Shown here: in pieces, positions 1 to 13,525 of the stretch | Numbering within the stretch: position 1 is the stretch's first letter | Layout of the letters: each line of letters opens with the position of its first letter | Origin: Cristatella mucedo | Lineage: Eukaryota; Bryozoa; Phylactolaemata; Cristatellidae | DNA length: 64,000 nucleotides | Assembly: GCA_009760855.2 (NCBI GenBank) | Contig: WPIO01000018.1 | Span: 6,032,501 to 6,096,500, forward strand | Direction of reading: 5' to 3' | Translations under genes and position numbers: made by a program | Notes under the pieces: model-generated | What the model was told of the DNA's origin: nothing | What the model saw: only the letters and a program-made list of their open reading frames with translations | The model's database searches: none

Positions 1-2852
1 TCCGCTGCGAGGTGCGGGCTTTGGCGCCGCAGCTTGCCTCGTCGCAACGGAACAGAAATAAGAGGCGCGGCCCTGTAGCAGCCGACGCTAATTCGCTTTA
101 CTCTGGTTTTAATGACTCGCTCCGGCGGCTCTGGGAGGTCGGAGGGCGGAGTCTCGCAGAAAGCGACGCGCGTCAGCCGATCGCCTTGCGCATCACCTCG
201 CCGCCAGCAGCGACTGAGCGATCGAGCCGAGCGCCGGCGGGTCGCTGCTTCCGCGAAGCCGGAAGTCAGGAGCGAAGAGCCAGATCGTTCGAGCGTTTCG
301 CCACCGCCGCGGCGGCGCGACGCGGCGGCGAGGATGCCAGATCTGGCGGCATCCGGCCGCTCTATTCCCTCTCTCCTCCCTCCCTGCCAGTCAGCGCACG
401 TGCGCTTTTCAGCTTCACTCTTTGCAGCCGGCTCACGCCACCCTGTCGCCGGCCACCGCTCGACGAGCGAGACATCGGAATGCTGGTCGTCGCACCTGCG
501 CCGCCGCCGCGCCGCCGCCGCCCAGCGACGAGCGTCTAGCCGGGCCAGGCGGGCCCCGAGTCAATGCGTCAGCGGCGGCGCGACACAAACTAATCGGCGA
601 CGACCGACCGCGTCGGCGGATACTCCGAATCGATTGTAGATGACGCGCGCATTAATATGCAAAACCCGCGTTAGATTGGCGGCTCGCTCTGGGCCGCTTT
701 CAGGCGCTTGGTCATGGTCACGCGCTTTTACCAGCGCGGCCGCGATCGGGCGAGCGCGTCGCAACCTCAGCAGCAGCAGCAGCTAAAGCCTCCCAGCGGC
801 CGGGCCCTGAGCAGGTCAAGGATCAGCCTCCTGAGAACGCGCCGGCGGATCGCGCCGGCGAACGACCGCCGCCGCCGCCGCCCGGCGGCGTCAGTGCGCC
901 CTTCCGTCGTGCGCCTTCCGTCGTACGTTCGCCGCCGACGCAGACGTTCGCGTCGGAGCTCTTTTCTCGCAGCGGAGGTGGCAGCGTAGCCGGCGCCTGC
1001 AACTCCGCGAGCTGAGCGGCCCCGGGATAGAGCGATGACGTGCGCGGAAGCGGCCGTCGGCTTCGCTCGGTCAGAGGGCGTGTCCCACCGCCGCCGCACA
1101 CAGGGACGACGGACAGGGACGAGCAGGAGCATCCGGGGTTCGACTCGCCTACCGCTCGGGTCAGTCCGACCGGGGCGGTAGGCACGCCAGACGCTCGCTT
1201 CACCCGTATCCTACGGCGGGCGGCACGGCGCGGCGATACTGCCTGGCCGCCGCAGCTGTTGCACGTCCGTCGTACGATCGCTGGTGGGGGGCGGCGGAGG
1301 AGGTTCGACTTCAGCTTTTTATTCAGTCGCCTCTCGGCGACATGCCAGCATGCCGCCGCCGGCGGTGAGAGCCAGCGCAGCGACGGACCTGACTTTTCGC
1401 TGAGCGGCGCGTCGCGGTCTCCGCCGTTTCCGGCTCGGCTTGTTCCGCGCGCGAGCCGCGTCCGACTGATTGGGCTCTCGGCGAAGATCCGGTTTCGTTG
1501 GCGGCTGCGCGGCGTCCGCGCTCTAGCGTTCTGCAATGCAGGGCCGACTGCCCTATTTGCGCTCTCTCGCCGCAGCGTCCGCTCCGCCGCGCGGCCCGGC
1601 GTCAGCCTCCTTCTCCCGCGCTGCTTCCGCACTGTCGCCGAGCGCAGAGAGAGACGTCGCGCCCTCGCGCCTTCCGCGAGCGTCATTTTCGTGGCGGGTG
1701 CGGAGGCTTTCGGACGACGGCGCAGCCGCGTGAAACGGGGCGAATGCGCCGCTTGCCTGGCCAAACGGCGAGCGCGCCGCCATAATAGCTGAAGTTCGAC
1801 GCCACGAATTTCCGCCGCCGCCGAAGCTCTCAGGTTCCTTCGAGGGCGCCATCCACCGCAGCCCTAGCTCAGACCACTATCCATCCCTCGAGCCGTCTTT
1901 CTCCGACCGCAGTTCCCAGCTGGTCGTTGAACTGCGCTGGCAGATCGCGCCACGCGACGCGCGGCGCCCCGGACGGCAGTGCGGGCTCGTCTGCGGACTG
2001 CGGCCTGAAGAACGAGCGCGCGAGCAACGAGACGCGCGCATCGGCGCGGCAAAAAGCAAACCGGATCAGTGCAGCCACGCTAACGCCCGCCGAGCTAATG
2101 GGCAGCCGCGGCGCCGCCTTTGCGCCTGGGCACTCAGCGCACTGGGAGGGCACGCGTCCGATGGAGAGAGGAAGCGGGAGTGCGAAATGGCTCCAGCCGG
2201 AACTCGATTTCGAGCTCCAGCGCGCCGCTGCCGTAGCGCAGCCAGCGCGCTGCGGCGGGTGACAAATGGCGAGCGGCCTAATGTCCATTTTGCTAGCGAT
2301 GCTTTCGCGCTGAGGACGACTGGCGTCCGGCAGAGAATGCCGGATATCCGCTTCCGCGTTAGCACCTCCCGCCGCAGCGAGCTCGTCCTGTTGAGCGCGC
2401 CTTTTCGCTGTTCAGTCAAAGAGATCTCCACCTTTTTCCGACTAATCTCTTCGTTACGCGATGCTGACGCGGCTACGCCCGATGTGCGCGCCGTCCGGCT
2501 GCGCAGTCCGCAGTACCGCGCTGGCGAAGACCTTCGCGAGACGCGGCGTCGACCGTCGCATGGGCGCGCATGGCGCTCGCGCGTGACTCTATGCGCGCAT
2601 CGCAGCCGCCCAGAAATGGCGGATACCGCCGGTTGCTGGCCGCGAGTGATCGGTTGAGCGAGGAGGCGCGGTCTCGCGGTGAAGAGGGCGAAAAGCGGAA
2701 CAGCGGACCCACTCGCGGCAGTTGCTTGCAGCCCCGCGTGCTGGCCAGTGCGGCCTGGCTCCGAATTTCCAAAATGACGGCGTCTGCCGGGCCAGTCTTA
2801 ATCTGCACTGACTGCCCGCACAAGCATGACAACTATTAAACGATATATATGC

Positions 2853-2905
<53 letters not shown>

Positions 2906-2937
2906 TTATGTATATATACTTTATATATATACTGCAC
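2853..2937. repeat. (AC)n-(TA)n microsatellite
   Basis: A run of about 23 AC dinucleotides passes into short TATATA stretches. It is flanked by GC-rich DNA on the left and mixed sequence on the right. Confidence 0.95.
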
Positions 2938-5900
2938 ACCCTTTGTCCTTTTGTCCGCAACGACGGATGGCAAGCTGCAAGTGCCGCAGGCACTCCTGCT
3001 GACCACGGTCTTGCAGAGTGAGCAGAAACGCCACATCCGGTCTCAGCCCGCAAAAGACAGCGACGCGGCATCTGCGGCCGGACCGAGCTGCGGTGGCCCA
3101 CACCAAAAGCAGAACGGCGGCGGCGGCGGAACGCCAGCCGAGCGGACCTCGGCAGGGCTCACGCAGCTACCGCACTGCCTGGGCAGTGGACGAGCGGGCG
3201 TAGGCGGCTATCTGCCGCCGCCGCCGTGGTTATCGCGTCGCGTCATGACGCCACGCAGGCCGAAGCGGTGCGCAGTCGTCGAGGTCGCAGCTCGGCCGCG
3301 ATAAGGAGAGTCGCGAGAGCCTCTCAGCGCGCGAGCCCCGCGCCGCGACGGCCGCGGAGGGCGGCGTCGTCCGCGTGAGAAGAGAGCCAGCGAGCGAGCA
3401 GGCGAGCGAGTGCGCACGTCTTCGCGGATGCCGCCTCCGCGGATGCTCGCCGGATGCTCGCGGATGCTCGCCGCGCGCTTTCTAGCCGCGTCCGTGGAGA
3501 ACGCCGGTGAAAAGCGCACGCAGATCCGATGCGGTCGGTCCGCGGAGGCGTCGTTAGCGAGAGCGGGCGCGCGCGGCCGTTGAGCGTCGAAAGTCCGTCC
3601 CGGTTAAGCGCCGCCGCCGGGCTGGCAGGCGCGAGGAATGCCGCTGCCCTGAGCTCTCGGCCCCGGCCGCCGCCATGGCAGACAATAAGGCGCTGACAGC
3701 GCGCTCCGATTCTCCCAACCGCAGATGATTGACGGCCATTCAGGAGAGCGCCCGATCATCCGAGAGGGCGCGCGAGCGCGACGCGCTCCAACTCCGCGAG
3801 CTCTCCGGTGGCGCCCCTCCGCCGCCGGAAGCTACCCGCACGCCGTCCGCCCAGAGGGTCGGCCGCCCGAGGACGCGGGCGCGCTAGCTCGCCGCGCCCT
3901 CTGCGACGGCGCTGCGAGGCCGTCGTCGGGCTCAGGGCCGCCGTCGAGGCACGGTCGGTCTTTCGCACGCGCAGCACGCGCGAGCTCGCCTCTGGGCCAG
4001 CGCCCCCTGGGCGATGGACCACGCGCCGCCAAGTACCAGGCGGGCGTGGCGCTCGCGCGAGCGACGCTCTATTTAAGCTCGCTTCCGCCGGATCGCTCGT
4101 ACTCGATTCGCCGTTCGTTACCGATGCGTCCGATTGGGTCCAGAGCTGCAGCCGGTCGCAGCCCGGCCGCTGCCGGTAGCAGCGAAGCGCTCGCGACGGC
4201 TTTATCGCGCCACGGTGACGCTTATCAAGTCGCTGCTTTCCTTACGGCTACGCGCTGAATGTCCGCCTGACTCTATTTAAAGAAAAAGCCAGCTATTCGC
4301 ATTAAACCCTGGTTTCTTCCGCTTAGCGCGTCGCCGCGCGCTCGGCAGACGAGGGACGCTGAAAAGCGCAAAGCAGGCTGAGAGGCGGCGGCGCGGCACC
4401 ACGGCGGCGGCGCGGCAGCAGCGGCGGCGACGACTGGGGTGGAGGTCGCCGACGACTGGGGCGGAGGTTGCCGACGTCCAATCCAGTCAGATTCTACCCG
4501 TAAGCGCGACGGAGATAGCGCTTCTGCTCGGTGGGGGCAGGCTAGACGGTCCTACACACGGTGCGCGCGGCGGTGGGGTGCGCAGCGGCGGGCCACTCCT
4601 CAGCCTTCGACCGCGGAGTCATGAGGCGACGGGCGTCGGGCGTACCCAAGGTGTACGCCCGCCAGCGCCAGCGAAGCTTCGCCGCCCTAGCGGGCAAAGG
4701 TCGCCGTCGCGCGAGCGGCGGACGGACGCTGCGCGCACACGCTCTCTGCCGCTGACGCCGCGGCGCAGCCAAAGCCGCTTACGACCCTCAGCCGGCCGGG
4801 ACGTTTAGTAATCGGCGCGCGGCAACGCTAATTCGCGACGCGAGTCGGTGCAATTCCGCCGGGTCGTTCGTCGGCGGCGGCGCCGCGCGCGCAACAGCTG
4901 CGTCTCTCGCTCGACTGCGCAGCCGCGCTTCGCCGTCGCGGTCCGGGCGAGCGCCGACTGGGCCTGACGGCCCGGCGCTGGCAGCCGCGGCGAAACGCGG
5001 CCGCGAGGCGCCCGGCTGCCGCGGCGATGCGCGCGCCTCCGTGCGCCCGGAGGGCGCCCCGCCGCCGCGGCCGCCGCGGCTCGTGGTTTCTGCGGCTGTT
5101 CGAGGCGAGGGCGACGCTGCGGCCGGCGCTGCTGGTCCCGCCCCGGCGGGCCGCCCGCTAAACCAGCCCGAGCCGCCCGTTGCGGGCTGGAAGCCTGGTG
5201 CAGCAACGCTCTCCGCTCCGGCCGCTGCGCTCAGCCCTCCCCACCGCCTGCCCGCATCGCCTGAGCAGACCCGCATGGCGTCCAGAAGGTACAGCGGAAG
5301 CTGCAGAAGGATGCGCGATGCCTCAGCCGGCGCCCTCCGCGCGCCCAGCCGGCCATATTGGCGCGTCGGCAGAAATGAGGAAAGGAGCCACCGGTCAAGT
5401 AGGTCGAGGCTGCCTCTCAGCGAGCGAGCGCGAAGCTAATCGCGTCCACGTGACCAGACAGCCAAACCGGCGTAGAGGCCGGTTGCGGCGGCGACCGCTC
5501 TGCCACATCCGCCCGCAAGCATGGCCGTCCGTCCGGATTGCGCTGCCGCCGGCGCGCGCCCCCAATGCGGCCTCCCCGACCTGCCGCACGCTCTCTTAGC
5601 GCCCGTTAGCGCGCCGCGTTAGCCAGCTAGCTAGCTAGCTAGCCTAGCTAGCGCGGCGACGGCTCTTACAATCTATGATTAATCAGACAATCGAGTGTCG
5701 TTAGGGCTGCGCCTTATTAAAAACTAAGGCAAGCTCCCCTTCGTGCCCTCGCGCTGGGGCTGTCGCTGGCGCGCGCTCTCGGCCGCCCGTCCTGGCCCGG
5801 CCGCCGCCATAGCGCGAGCGCCTCTGCTCGACGGCCGCGCGCGCGTGCGCGCACGCGATTCGGCATCCGATCGTCCTCCGCGCGGCGGCGACGCCAGCTC

Positions 5901-6289
5901 AAGCGCGCCGGCCGCAGGGGGCGCCACACCTGACGGACGGACGGACGAGCTGGGCGGGCGGCCTCGCGGCCCGCAGGCGCCTCGGGCGCCGCCGGTCGCG
6001 CTTTGTTCCGACCGCCGAGAAGACGCGTCGCCGCGCGTCGGAGGCTGAGGAGAGGCCGAGCGGAGGGAGGGAGGGTCGCTCGCTTCTATCCTGAGCTCCT
6101 CCGCGAGGCGCGTCTCGCAGTGCACATCCCGCCGTCCGGGCCGCCGCCGCCGCCGCGCCGCCAGCGTCCCGACTGTTGAGCTGGAGATGACGTGCAGGGG
6201 GCGGTAGAAGAGGAGCTCTCTAAATGTTGCGGAGCATGCAGCCGGAGTGTAGACGGGCGAGCCCTCTTAGCGCGCACGCGCTAGTCGTG

Positions 6290-6440
6290 GCTCGCCGTTC
6301 GTACGCGCTAAAAGTGGGGCTCGTTTACGGTAAGACGCTGCTTTTCACGACCCACCCCCTAAGTCGTGTGGGGTTTGAATCCTGCTGCGGGTCATCCTTT
6401 TTGCCGCGGCAAGCGGTGGCGATGCAAGTCGGTGCAGAGC
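6290..6440 (+). repeat. SINE-B-like fragment, degenerate
   Basis: The stretch carries a tRNA-like B-box (GGGTTTGAATCC) preceded by TTCACGACC. This is the same order as in the better SINE-B copy at 54920-55075 (TTCACGACC, then GGTTCGAGTCC). The 3' part is not clearly conserved. Assignment is tentative. Confidence 0.4.
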
Positions 6441-6494
6441 TCGGCACTTGGCTTGTCTGTCGTGAGCGTCCAGTGCCTTTTCTTCTGTCTCCCC

Positions 6495-6587
6495 ATCTCT
6501 AGGTCCTCTCCTCTCTCGTTCTTTCCTTCTGTTTCTTTCTCCCTCTCTCTCCTCTCTCTCTCTCTCTCCTCTCTATCCTCTCCTCTC

Positions 6588-6659
<72 letters not shown>

Positions 6660-7010
6660 CTTCTCTCTCTGTCTCTCTCTGTCTCCTCTCATCTCTGTCT
6701 CTCTCCTCTCTCTCCGTCTTGTCTCTCTCTCTTCTCTCTGTCTCTCTGTCTCTCTGGTCTCTCTGTACTCTCTGTCTCGCTCTCTCTCTCCCTTCTCTCT
6801 TCTCTCTCTGCTCTCTCTCTCTCTCCTCCCTCTCTCTCTCCTCTGTTTCTCTCTTCACTTTATCTTCCATACCTCCCTCTGTCTGTATCTTCTGTCTCCC
6901 TCTGTCTCTGTTTTTCTCTGTCTCTGTTTCTCTCCTACTCCCTCTGTTCTACCCTCTCGCTGCTGTCTCTGCCTCGCTCTATTATGTCCGTAAATCTCTC
7001 TTTTTTCTAA
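6495..7010. repeat. (CT)n-rich imperfect microsatellite
   Basis: Pyrimidine-only or nearly pyrimidine-only DNA of about 500 bp with a pure (TC)n core near 6595-6653 and many CTCTGT and CTCC interruptions. The long Ser/Leu open frame it creates is an artefact of composition. Confidence 0.95.
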
Positions 7011-7224
7011 AGGTTCTGTCTGTCAGGACGTACACCATCCTTATCCTAATGGTAAGCAGGGCTAAATAAGTTTGGGTCGTCGAACAAAATCGGTTCAGGT
7101 TGCACTCAGTCGAGTCTTTTTCGGTGCGTTCGCTGGGTAACTACGGCGTTGCCGTTAAATGTAATGTCCTGGCTTAAATTTCCCCTGACTTGACCATCCC
7201 CTGACTTAAATATAAAATTAAACC

Positions 7225-7492
7225 ACACTTACGTATCACTGCACTTATTAGGTCCCCGTGAGTCGATCTTTATGTGCTTATACGTGCTGTTGCTGTGCCA
7301 TTTTGCCACTAGCCACACTTGCATGCTGACCCTGTGCATGTCACCCCTAACCAAGTTATTCTTGTTGTTTATCGAGCATACTACCACAAACCAATCGATC
7401 GTGTTTCCTTTGCAGCAAATGTGAAGCACATAGAAAGAGATTGAATTCTCTGTGGTGGCATCTTTAAGTGTATTTTAGTATTGCTATCATTA
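7225..7492 (+). mobile_element. LINE-A 3' end (CR1/L2-like)
   Basis: The 3' untranslated end of the LINE-A family. It has the diagnostic series GTGAGTCGATCTTTATGTGCTTA, CATGCTGACCCTGTGCATGTCACCCC, TTTGCAGCAAATGTGAAG and a decayed terminal hairpin (AGAGATTGAATTCTCT). The same order is seen at 19765-20222, 41460-41975 and 62985-63250. No coding part is retained. Confidence 0.85.
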
Positions 7493-7649
7493 AAACGAGC
7501 GCGAGTGAGCGTGTGTGCAAGACCCTGGCTAGGCATTGTACGTAGCGATGCACCGTGTGCGCATGTACGCTCTATCGCCATTTTCGCGATGGTGGCCACC
7601 GCTTAGGCCGCGAAGGTGGCGAGCGAGAGAAGCAGAGTCAGAGCAGACA

Positions 7650-7681
7650 AGAGACAGAGAAAGAGAGAGAGAGAGAAGAGA

Positions 7682-7712
<31 letters not shown>

Positions 7713-7713
7713 C
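7650..7713. repeat. (GA)n microsatellite
   Basis: Short purine tract of GA dinucleotides with a few interruptions (AGATCAGAGG) inside otherwise GC-rich DNA. Confidence 0.9.
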
Positions 7714-8844
7714 GCTGCGCTGGTAGCCGGCGTTAGGGACAATCGCTCTACTACCGACGATACCTTGCGCTAAAGCTCATCCGCACACGCGGCGACCGTC
7801 GAAGCGGAGCTATGTATCCGGGGTTCGTTGCATTAGCCCACGGCTGACTGGTGCATGGTGTGGCTGCAGCGGCTCTGCAGAGTATTCCGCAGCCACGTCC
7901 CGAGCACTCGGCGGCAGCGGCGACGCAGGAGGTGAGGTAGAAGGAGTAGAACGGGTAGAAGTGGAAGCGGAAGGGGGTAGAAGACGGAAGTAAAAGGGAG
8001 TAGAAGGAAGCCGGTTCGCGAGGTGTCATCGCAGCGAGGCGATCGGACCGCCATCCGAACGAGGAAGTTCCTCCGCCGGACTTTCTGTCGGCCATTCCCT
8101 GAATTTTTCCCATCTCGTCTTTATTTCATTCCAGACCAGCACGCTCGTCTTCGGCTCCGTCGGATGATTGAGCGGTCGCACACCTTGGTTTCGCCCACTC
8201 CAGCTCTCGCTCCTGCTCTCACTAAATCTCGTTCCTCTCTTGCCTTGCCCTCCTCTCGCTCGCTTCGTTTCCTCTTCCGTCTGCCTGTCCTTTCTGTCTG
8301 TCTCTCCCATTCCCCGTCTCTCCCTTCTCCATCAGTCTCCTACCGATTCAATTTCTCAACCGCTTCCGCTCCCGTTTGCTCAGGGAGTTCGCCCCGCGGC
8401 GCGCGTGCGCAGGAAGCATCTGCGTCCTGCCGAGACTCTAGTCTGCTAGCCAGTCGGATCGGTGAGCGCTCGCTAGCGCGCCACTTAGCGTGCCGCCGCC
8501 GCCGGCGCCTACCCGCGCTTCTGCCGGCCAGACGGCAGCGTCAATTACGCCCGCGCCAGCGCCGCCGCCCCCCCCCCTTCGCCGCCGCTAGCGGTCGGCC
8601 TCCGAGCCGGCTTTCGGTAAGCGTTCTCCGCCCTCCGCCCTCCGCCCACTCCCTTCATAGCCGGCGTTAAGATCGCCGCAGCCCAGACGCGCAGGCGGCG
8701 ACGGAAACCCGCCGGACCGCGGTTCGCGGCAGCGAGCGCGATGAGAAGGGGCCGTGGCGGCGGCGGGCCGCGACCAGACGGGGGAGTGGCGGCGGCCGCC
8801 GCCGCGGCAACAGCGGGGGAGCCGCTGAGCTTGGAGTGGGACGG

Positions 8845-8881
8845 TGTATGTGTCTGTGTGTGTGTGCGTGTTGTGTGCGTG

Positions 8882-8920
<39 letters not shown>

Positions 8921-8928
8921 GTGCGTGT

Positions 8929-8960
<32 letters not shown>

Positions 8961-9090
8961 CGTGTGTGTGTGCGTGTGTGTGTGCGTGTGTGTGTGCGTG
9001 TGTGTGTGTGTGTGTGTGTGCCTGCGAGAGGTGGCGGCGGTGGCGGCGGCGGTGGTGGCGGCGGCGGCGGCAGCGGCGGCGGCAGCGGCA
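8845..9090. repeat. (GT)n compound with (GGC)n microsatellite
   Basis: About 175 bp of GT repeats, broken at regular steps by CGTGT and CGTGTTGT, followed directly by about 65 bp of GGC/GGT triplets. The open Cys/Val and Gly/Ala frames across it are compositional. Confidence 0.95.
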
Positions 9091-10992
9091 GCGGAGAACG
9101 GGGAGCTATTTTGATCGGACATTTGGTTGACATTGGACAATTGGACATTTGACATTTGACGAAACCCCGTCGGCTACCCCGGGCCGGCCGCGAGCGAGCG
9201 GGCCGGAGGGTGCTTCTCGCGGCGCGCTTCTCCCACGGGGAGAACCGGATGTAGCAAATCAAAACGGCAATTAGCTCAATAGAGAGTCGGAAGCTCGTGA
9301 CGCGATAGCGCTTCACTCTTCGTCGTGCTGCGGGAACGGCGGCAGCGACGGCTGCGGCTAATGGTGACTTGCCCGACCTTGCGTTGCGGCCTCCGCAAGC
9401 GTCAGGGTTAGCAACCATCTCTCCATTTCCCCCTCCTCTCTCTTCTTCTTGTAGTGCGCATGCGCGCTCTTTTCTTTCTATCTCGTTTCTCCAACCCTCG
9501 CTCGCTCGCTCTAGCAGAGACCACGCCGCCGCCGCTGCCGCCGCCGCCTCTTGGCTTTGAGCAGAGACGTTAGTCCGATCCGTCTCGGCGCCGGCGGCTT
9601 AAAGCGACTCGCGAGCCCTAGCCGCCCCCGTGAGCCCACCGCATAAGAGGGGCGCGGGCGCTCTGCGGCACGTGTAGCGTCGCGCGCAGCGTCGCGTCGT
9701 CGCTCGCTACCCTAATCTACCGCGGCGAGCGAAGAACGTGGGCGCTGGCGGTGCGACGGCGATCCGCGGAGCGATCCGCGACGACCCGAGCCCCTTACTT
9801 CCGCTTTCTCCGAGTAGCTCTGTTCGACAGAGCTACGAGCGGCTCTCGGCGCTCCTTAGCGCTCTCTGATCTGCGTCGACGCTGCGATGGCGCCCAATGA
9901 GTACTGCAGCGACTCCGCCTCCTCCACAATAGCGCTAGCGTCGCCGTTGCACGCCGAGGTTGAATGCTGGCGATTGAGAGGTTCCTGAAGCGATTCTTTA
10001 GCGGTGTGTGGAGGATTTTCACATATAAGGTTGAGGAACAAGTTCTTGCGTCGTGTTTTTCATTAAGTCACTATTCAATTCATTAAATTATTATTTCATT
10101 CAACTATTGTTAAAATCACGGCACACGAACTTTTTCCTCGACCTCGCATCTATCAGCAGTTTCAAAAAGGGTTAAAGGAGCAGATAAGGAATCCCACGAG
10201 AGCGACGAACGCGATACCGAGGCTCTAGCGATAATGTACTGTATATAATGCAGATGTATACTGTATATGTATATGTAACAATACGACACTGCAGTGCAAG
10301 CTCCAGCGGCAGATGTGGCGGCGGCAGCAGCGGCGGCGGCGGTGGCAGCTGGTGGCTCAGACCGCTCTCCTCAATAGGCGGCGGCTCCGCTGAGATGGGG
10401 ACGGGGGCGGGGAGATCCGGTCCTATTCTACTCGGCTACGACAGCGGCCACGCTGACTCGTGCGGGACCTCAAGGAAGCGCGGCCATCTCGGCCGGGGCC
10501 GCCGGCGGCGCTCTCCTCCTCAACGTCTACGCTACCCAAGGGGCGTGCTCCGTGGCCGGTCCGGCGCCAGTTGGCGACGCTGGGGCGCAGCTCGCGCGGT
10601 ACGCGGCAGAGAAAGGAGAAGGCGGCGGATGAAGGCTGAGCGTGGCGGCGGCGCAATCTGGGAGCGCGGGCGGGCGGGCTGGCGGAAGCGAGACTGCCGG
10701 AAGCGGGTGGCGAAAAAGCCGAGCGACCCGGGAAGCTGCTCTACGGATAGGCTGCTGCATAATTGCGTTTTCATACGCGAGCGCCGCAGCGGTGATGCGA
10801 TTTTCGGAGTAACCAAATCCGCGTTACGTCGGCGCGCCGACGCTCGACGCAGACGATCAGCCCGATAAGTTGATGAGGGCGAGCGGCTGGCGATCGCGAG
10901 CGCGGATGGCCGCCGCCGCAGCGCCGCCGCCGCCGCCACAGCGCCACCACAGCCGCCGCTGCGCCACCGCCACCGCTGTGGCGAATCGCAAC

Positions 10993-11128
<136 letters not shown>

Positions 11129-11764
11129 CCAACCGCCCACTACCGCCGCAGCAGCGGTCTGCGGCTCTTCGGCCGCTCGATGCGGTCGCCGGCAGCGGCC
11201 GCTGGGACTCGTGGCGCGCGCGCGCGCGGGAACTGTGCGCGTGCGCACGTGTGCCGAGCTGAAGTCCGCGGAGTCCTCGTCCGCCGAGCCCATGTCGAGA
11301 GCGTTACCGAGGTCGTTGAGTGCGGTGAACGAGCGGCTCCGCCTCCTTCGCATTTCTCGGGGGGGGGCGATGGATGCCGAGTGTCTTAGCGTCGCGCGCC
11401 GCGTGCCGCTGCGCTGTAGCTGTATCGCGCTCTTCGCCGGGGACGACTGCGACTCTCCCGCTCGCGCGGCCGCCTCGATTCCGCCAGGCGGGACGCCCAG
11501 AAATCGGCCCGGAACTCCAGTCCGGCGGAGTGGGCTGGCCGGCGCGCAGGCGCGCGGGGCTGCGTGGTTGACGCGCCGGGCGATAGTGAGCCGCTATTGC
11601 CCGGCGCGCCGCTGCTTCGAGCGCTCCGCGCGCTGCCGGCGCGACGGGGGCGAGGCGGCGCTCGGCCCCCCCACGAAGGCGGCTTCAACCCTTCGCTGGC
11701 GCCAGTCGGGCGGCTGAGCTGAATCGTGCGCTCGTGATTATAATAATTCTACCCGCTCGCCGCT

Positions 11765-11767
11765 ATG

Positions 11768-11809
<42 letters not shown>

Positions 11810-11908
11810 TATATATATATACATAGTATATGTATATCACTGGTGAACCCTGCGGTATACGTTAAGAGCGTGGGAGTAGATTTAGGTTCTCTTCGCGAGC
11901 TAGACAAA

Positions 11909-11963
<55 letters not shown>

Positions 11964-12033
11964 TACTTATTCATATATGTTCGTCAGTAGAGTAGGTATA
12001 TATATATATATATATACAGTAGATAGGTATATA

Positions 12034-12121
<88 letters not shown>

Positions 12122-12180
12122 TGTGTCTGTGTCTGTGTCTGTGTCTGTGTGTCTGTGTCTGTGTGTGTGTGTGTGTGTGG
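11765..12180. repeat. Cluster of (TA)n and (GT)n/(CTGTGT)n microsatellites
   Basis: Three tracts in 400 bp: (TA)n at about 11769-11821, (AT)n at about 11912-11956, and (GT)n from about 12038 passing into CTGTGT hexamers up to about 12180. The spacer sequence shows nothing recognisable. Confidence 0.95.
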
Positions 12181-13213
12181 CTGTGTGTGTCGCTGTCGGA
12201 GAACGCTGCTCCTCCGACGGCGTCAGTGCAATGGCAGCTCGCAGGGTCGGCGGAAGGGATGCGGTTTCAGAACGCGTGACGCGCAGCCGACGACGCAGAG
12301 TCTCGATCGTCTTAAGGCCACGTTTGCACCGACCGACGCGGCCCGGACGAGGGTCGACGCGGACAGCTAGCGCGCTCGCTATTCGCTCCGCGGCCGCGGC
12401 GGTAGGGCTGAGGGCACGCTGCCCAATTCTGCCGCCGCCGACTCGACCGCGTCCGTTCGCGTTTGTATTCACGCTTTGGGAGGCGTTGTCGTAGCAGCAC
12501 TAGGAGTCGTCCTCCTCCGCCGTCATACCGCTCGCGCGGTCTGCCGCTCCCCCGTCAGCGGGCGCGGTCGACCGAGGTCGCCCGCTTCTGCCCCGCCTAC
12601 ATGCCCCTGCGCCCCCTCGCCAACCCCCCATCCCACCCGCGCTCGCTAGGCAGAGTTGACGGCGGCGGCTACGCAGGACCGCCCGCTACGGACATACCGC
12701 ATCGAGCCCGCCCGCTATCGGCGGGCGCCGCAAATAAGAATCCTCTCGGCGCCGGGTCGAAGGTCGCGCCACCCTCTCGCATTACGTCCGCGGACCTGCC
12801 CTGCGGTGCGCGCCATCACTCGTCGGCGGGCTTAGCCGAGAGGATTAAGAGATGGAGGAAGAGGATGAAAAGGTGAAGCGGGGTGAGAGAGAGAGAGAGA
12901 GAAGGGGCGAAAGTGTGAAGGTGGGGTGCGACCCCAGCTTGCTCGTGTGTCCCGCCGCCGCTGCACCGCCCACTCGGGGGCTATTTCAGTTCGCCGCCGA
13001 CGCATCGCGTCGCGGTCCGTCGGAGGTGACTAACGGGGGCCCACGCCGGGCGGGGCGGTGCCAGGGTCGGCCCGCGCCGCGCGCTGTGTCGGCGCCGCGG
13101 AGGCGGCGGGACGTCTGCTCCTGCTCGCACCTTCAAGATCGGCAGACTCAGCGCACGCACCCCTTGGCGTGGCGCGGCGCATCGCCACCCGCGCCACGGC
13201 GAAGCTTCGCCGC

Positions 13214-13246
<33 letters not shown>

Positions 13247-13485
13247 GGCAGAGCGTTCCATTGTATCCAGGCATGGCGGCCGCCTTTCGACTGTCGGCAG
13301 CTCAGCCTACGGTCTTCCGGCCAGCGCGGGTCCACCGCCGCGCGCAGCATCCTGCAGGCGCTTCGCGCCGTCCGGAGGCCGCGCTTCGCGGGTGGCGAAG
13401 GCGCGCAGCGGACCGGCCCCCCTCCCCGATAACCTATGCTGGGGCTGGCCGAACCCGAGAAGGAAGCGGGTTGCTGGCGGCAGCG

Positions 13486-13525
13486 ACGTGGCAGCGAGCC
13501 AATGGCCGCAGCGAGCCAATGGGCG
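13486..13525 (+). promoter_or_regulatory. Duplicated CCAAT (NF-Y-like) motif
   Basis: The 15-mer GCAGCGAGCCAATGG occurs twice in direct tandem, placing CCAAT cores at 13499-13503 and 13516-13520, both in a good NF-Y context (GAGCCAATGG). A GGGCGTGG box follows at once, and an AT-rich TAATAAATATTTGG lies about 130 bp downstream. This looks like a piece of core promoter inside the CpG domain, but no associated transcript can be identified. Confidence 0.35.

Noticed and set aside
823-1792. Long overlapping open frames on both strands in the left GC-rich DNA
   Set aside because: GC-rich DNA has few stop codons by chance; the products are Arg/Ala/Pro/Ser-biased, overlap antisense and match no family.
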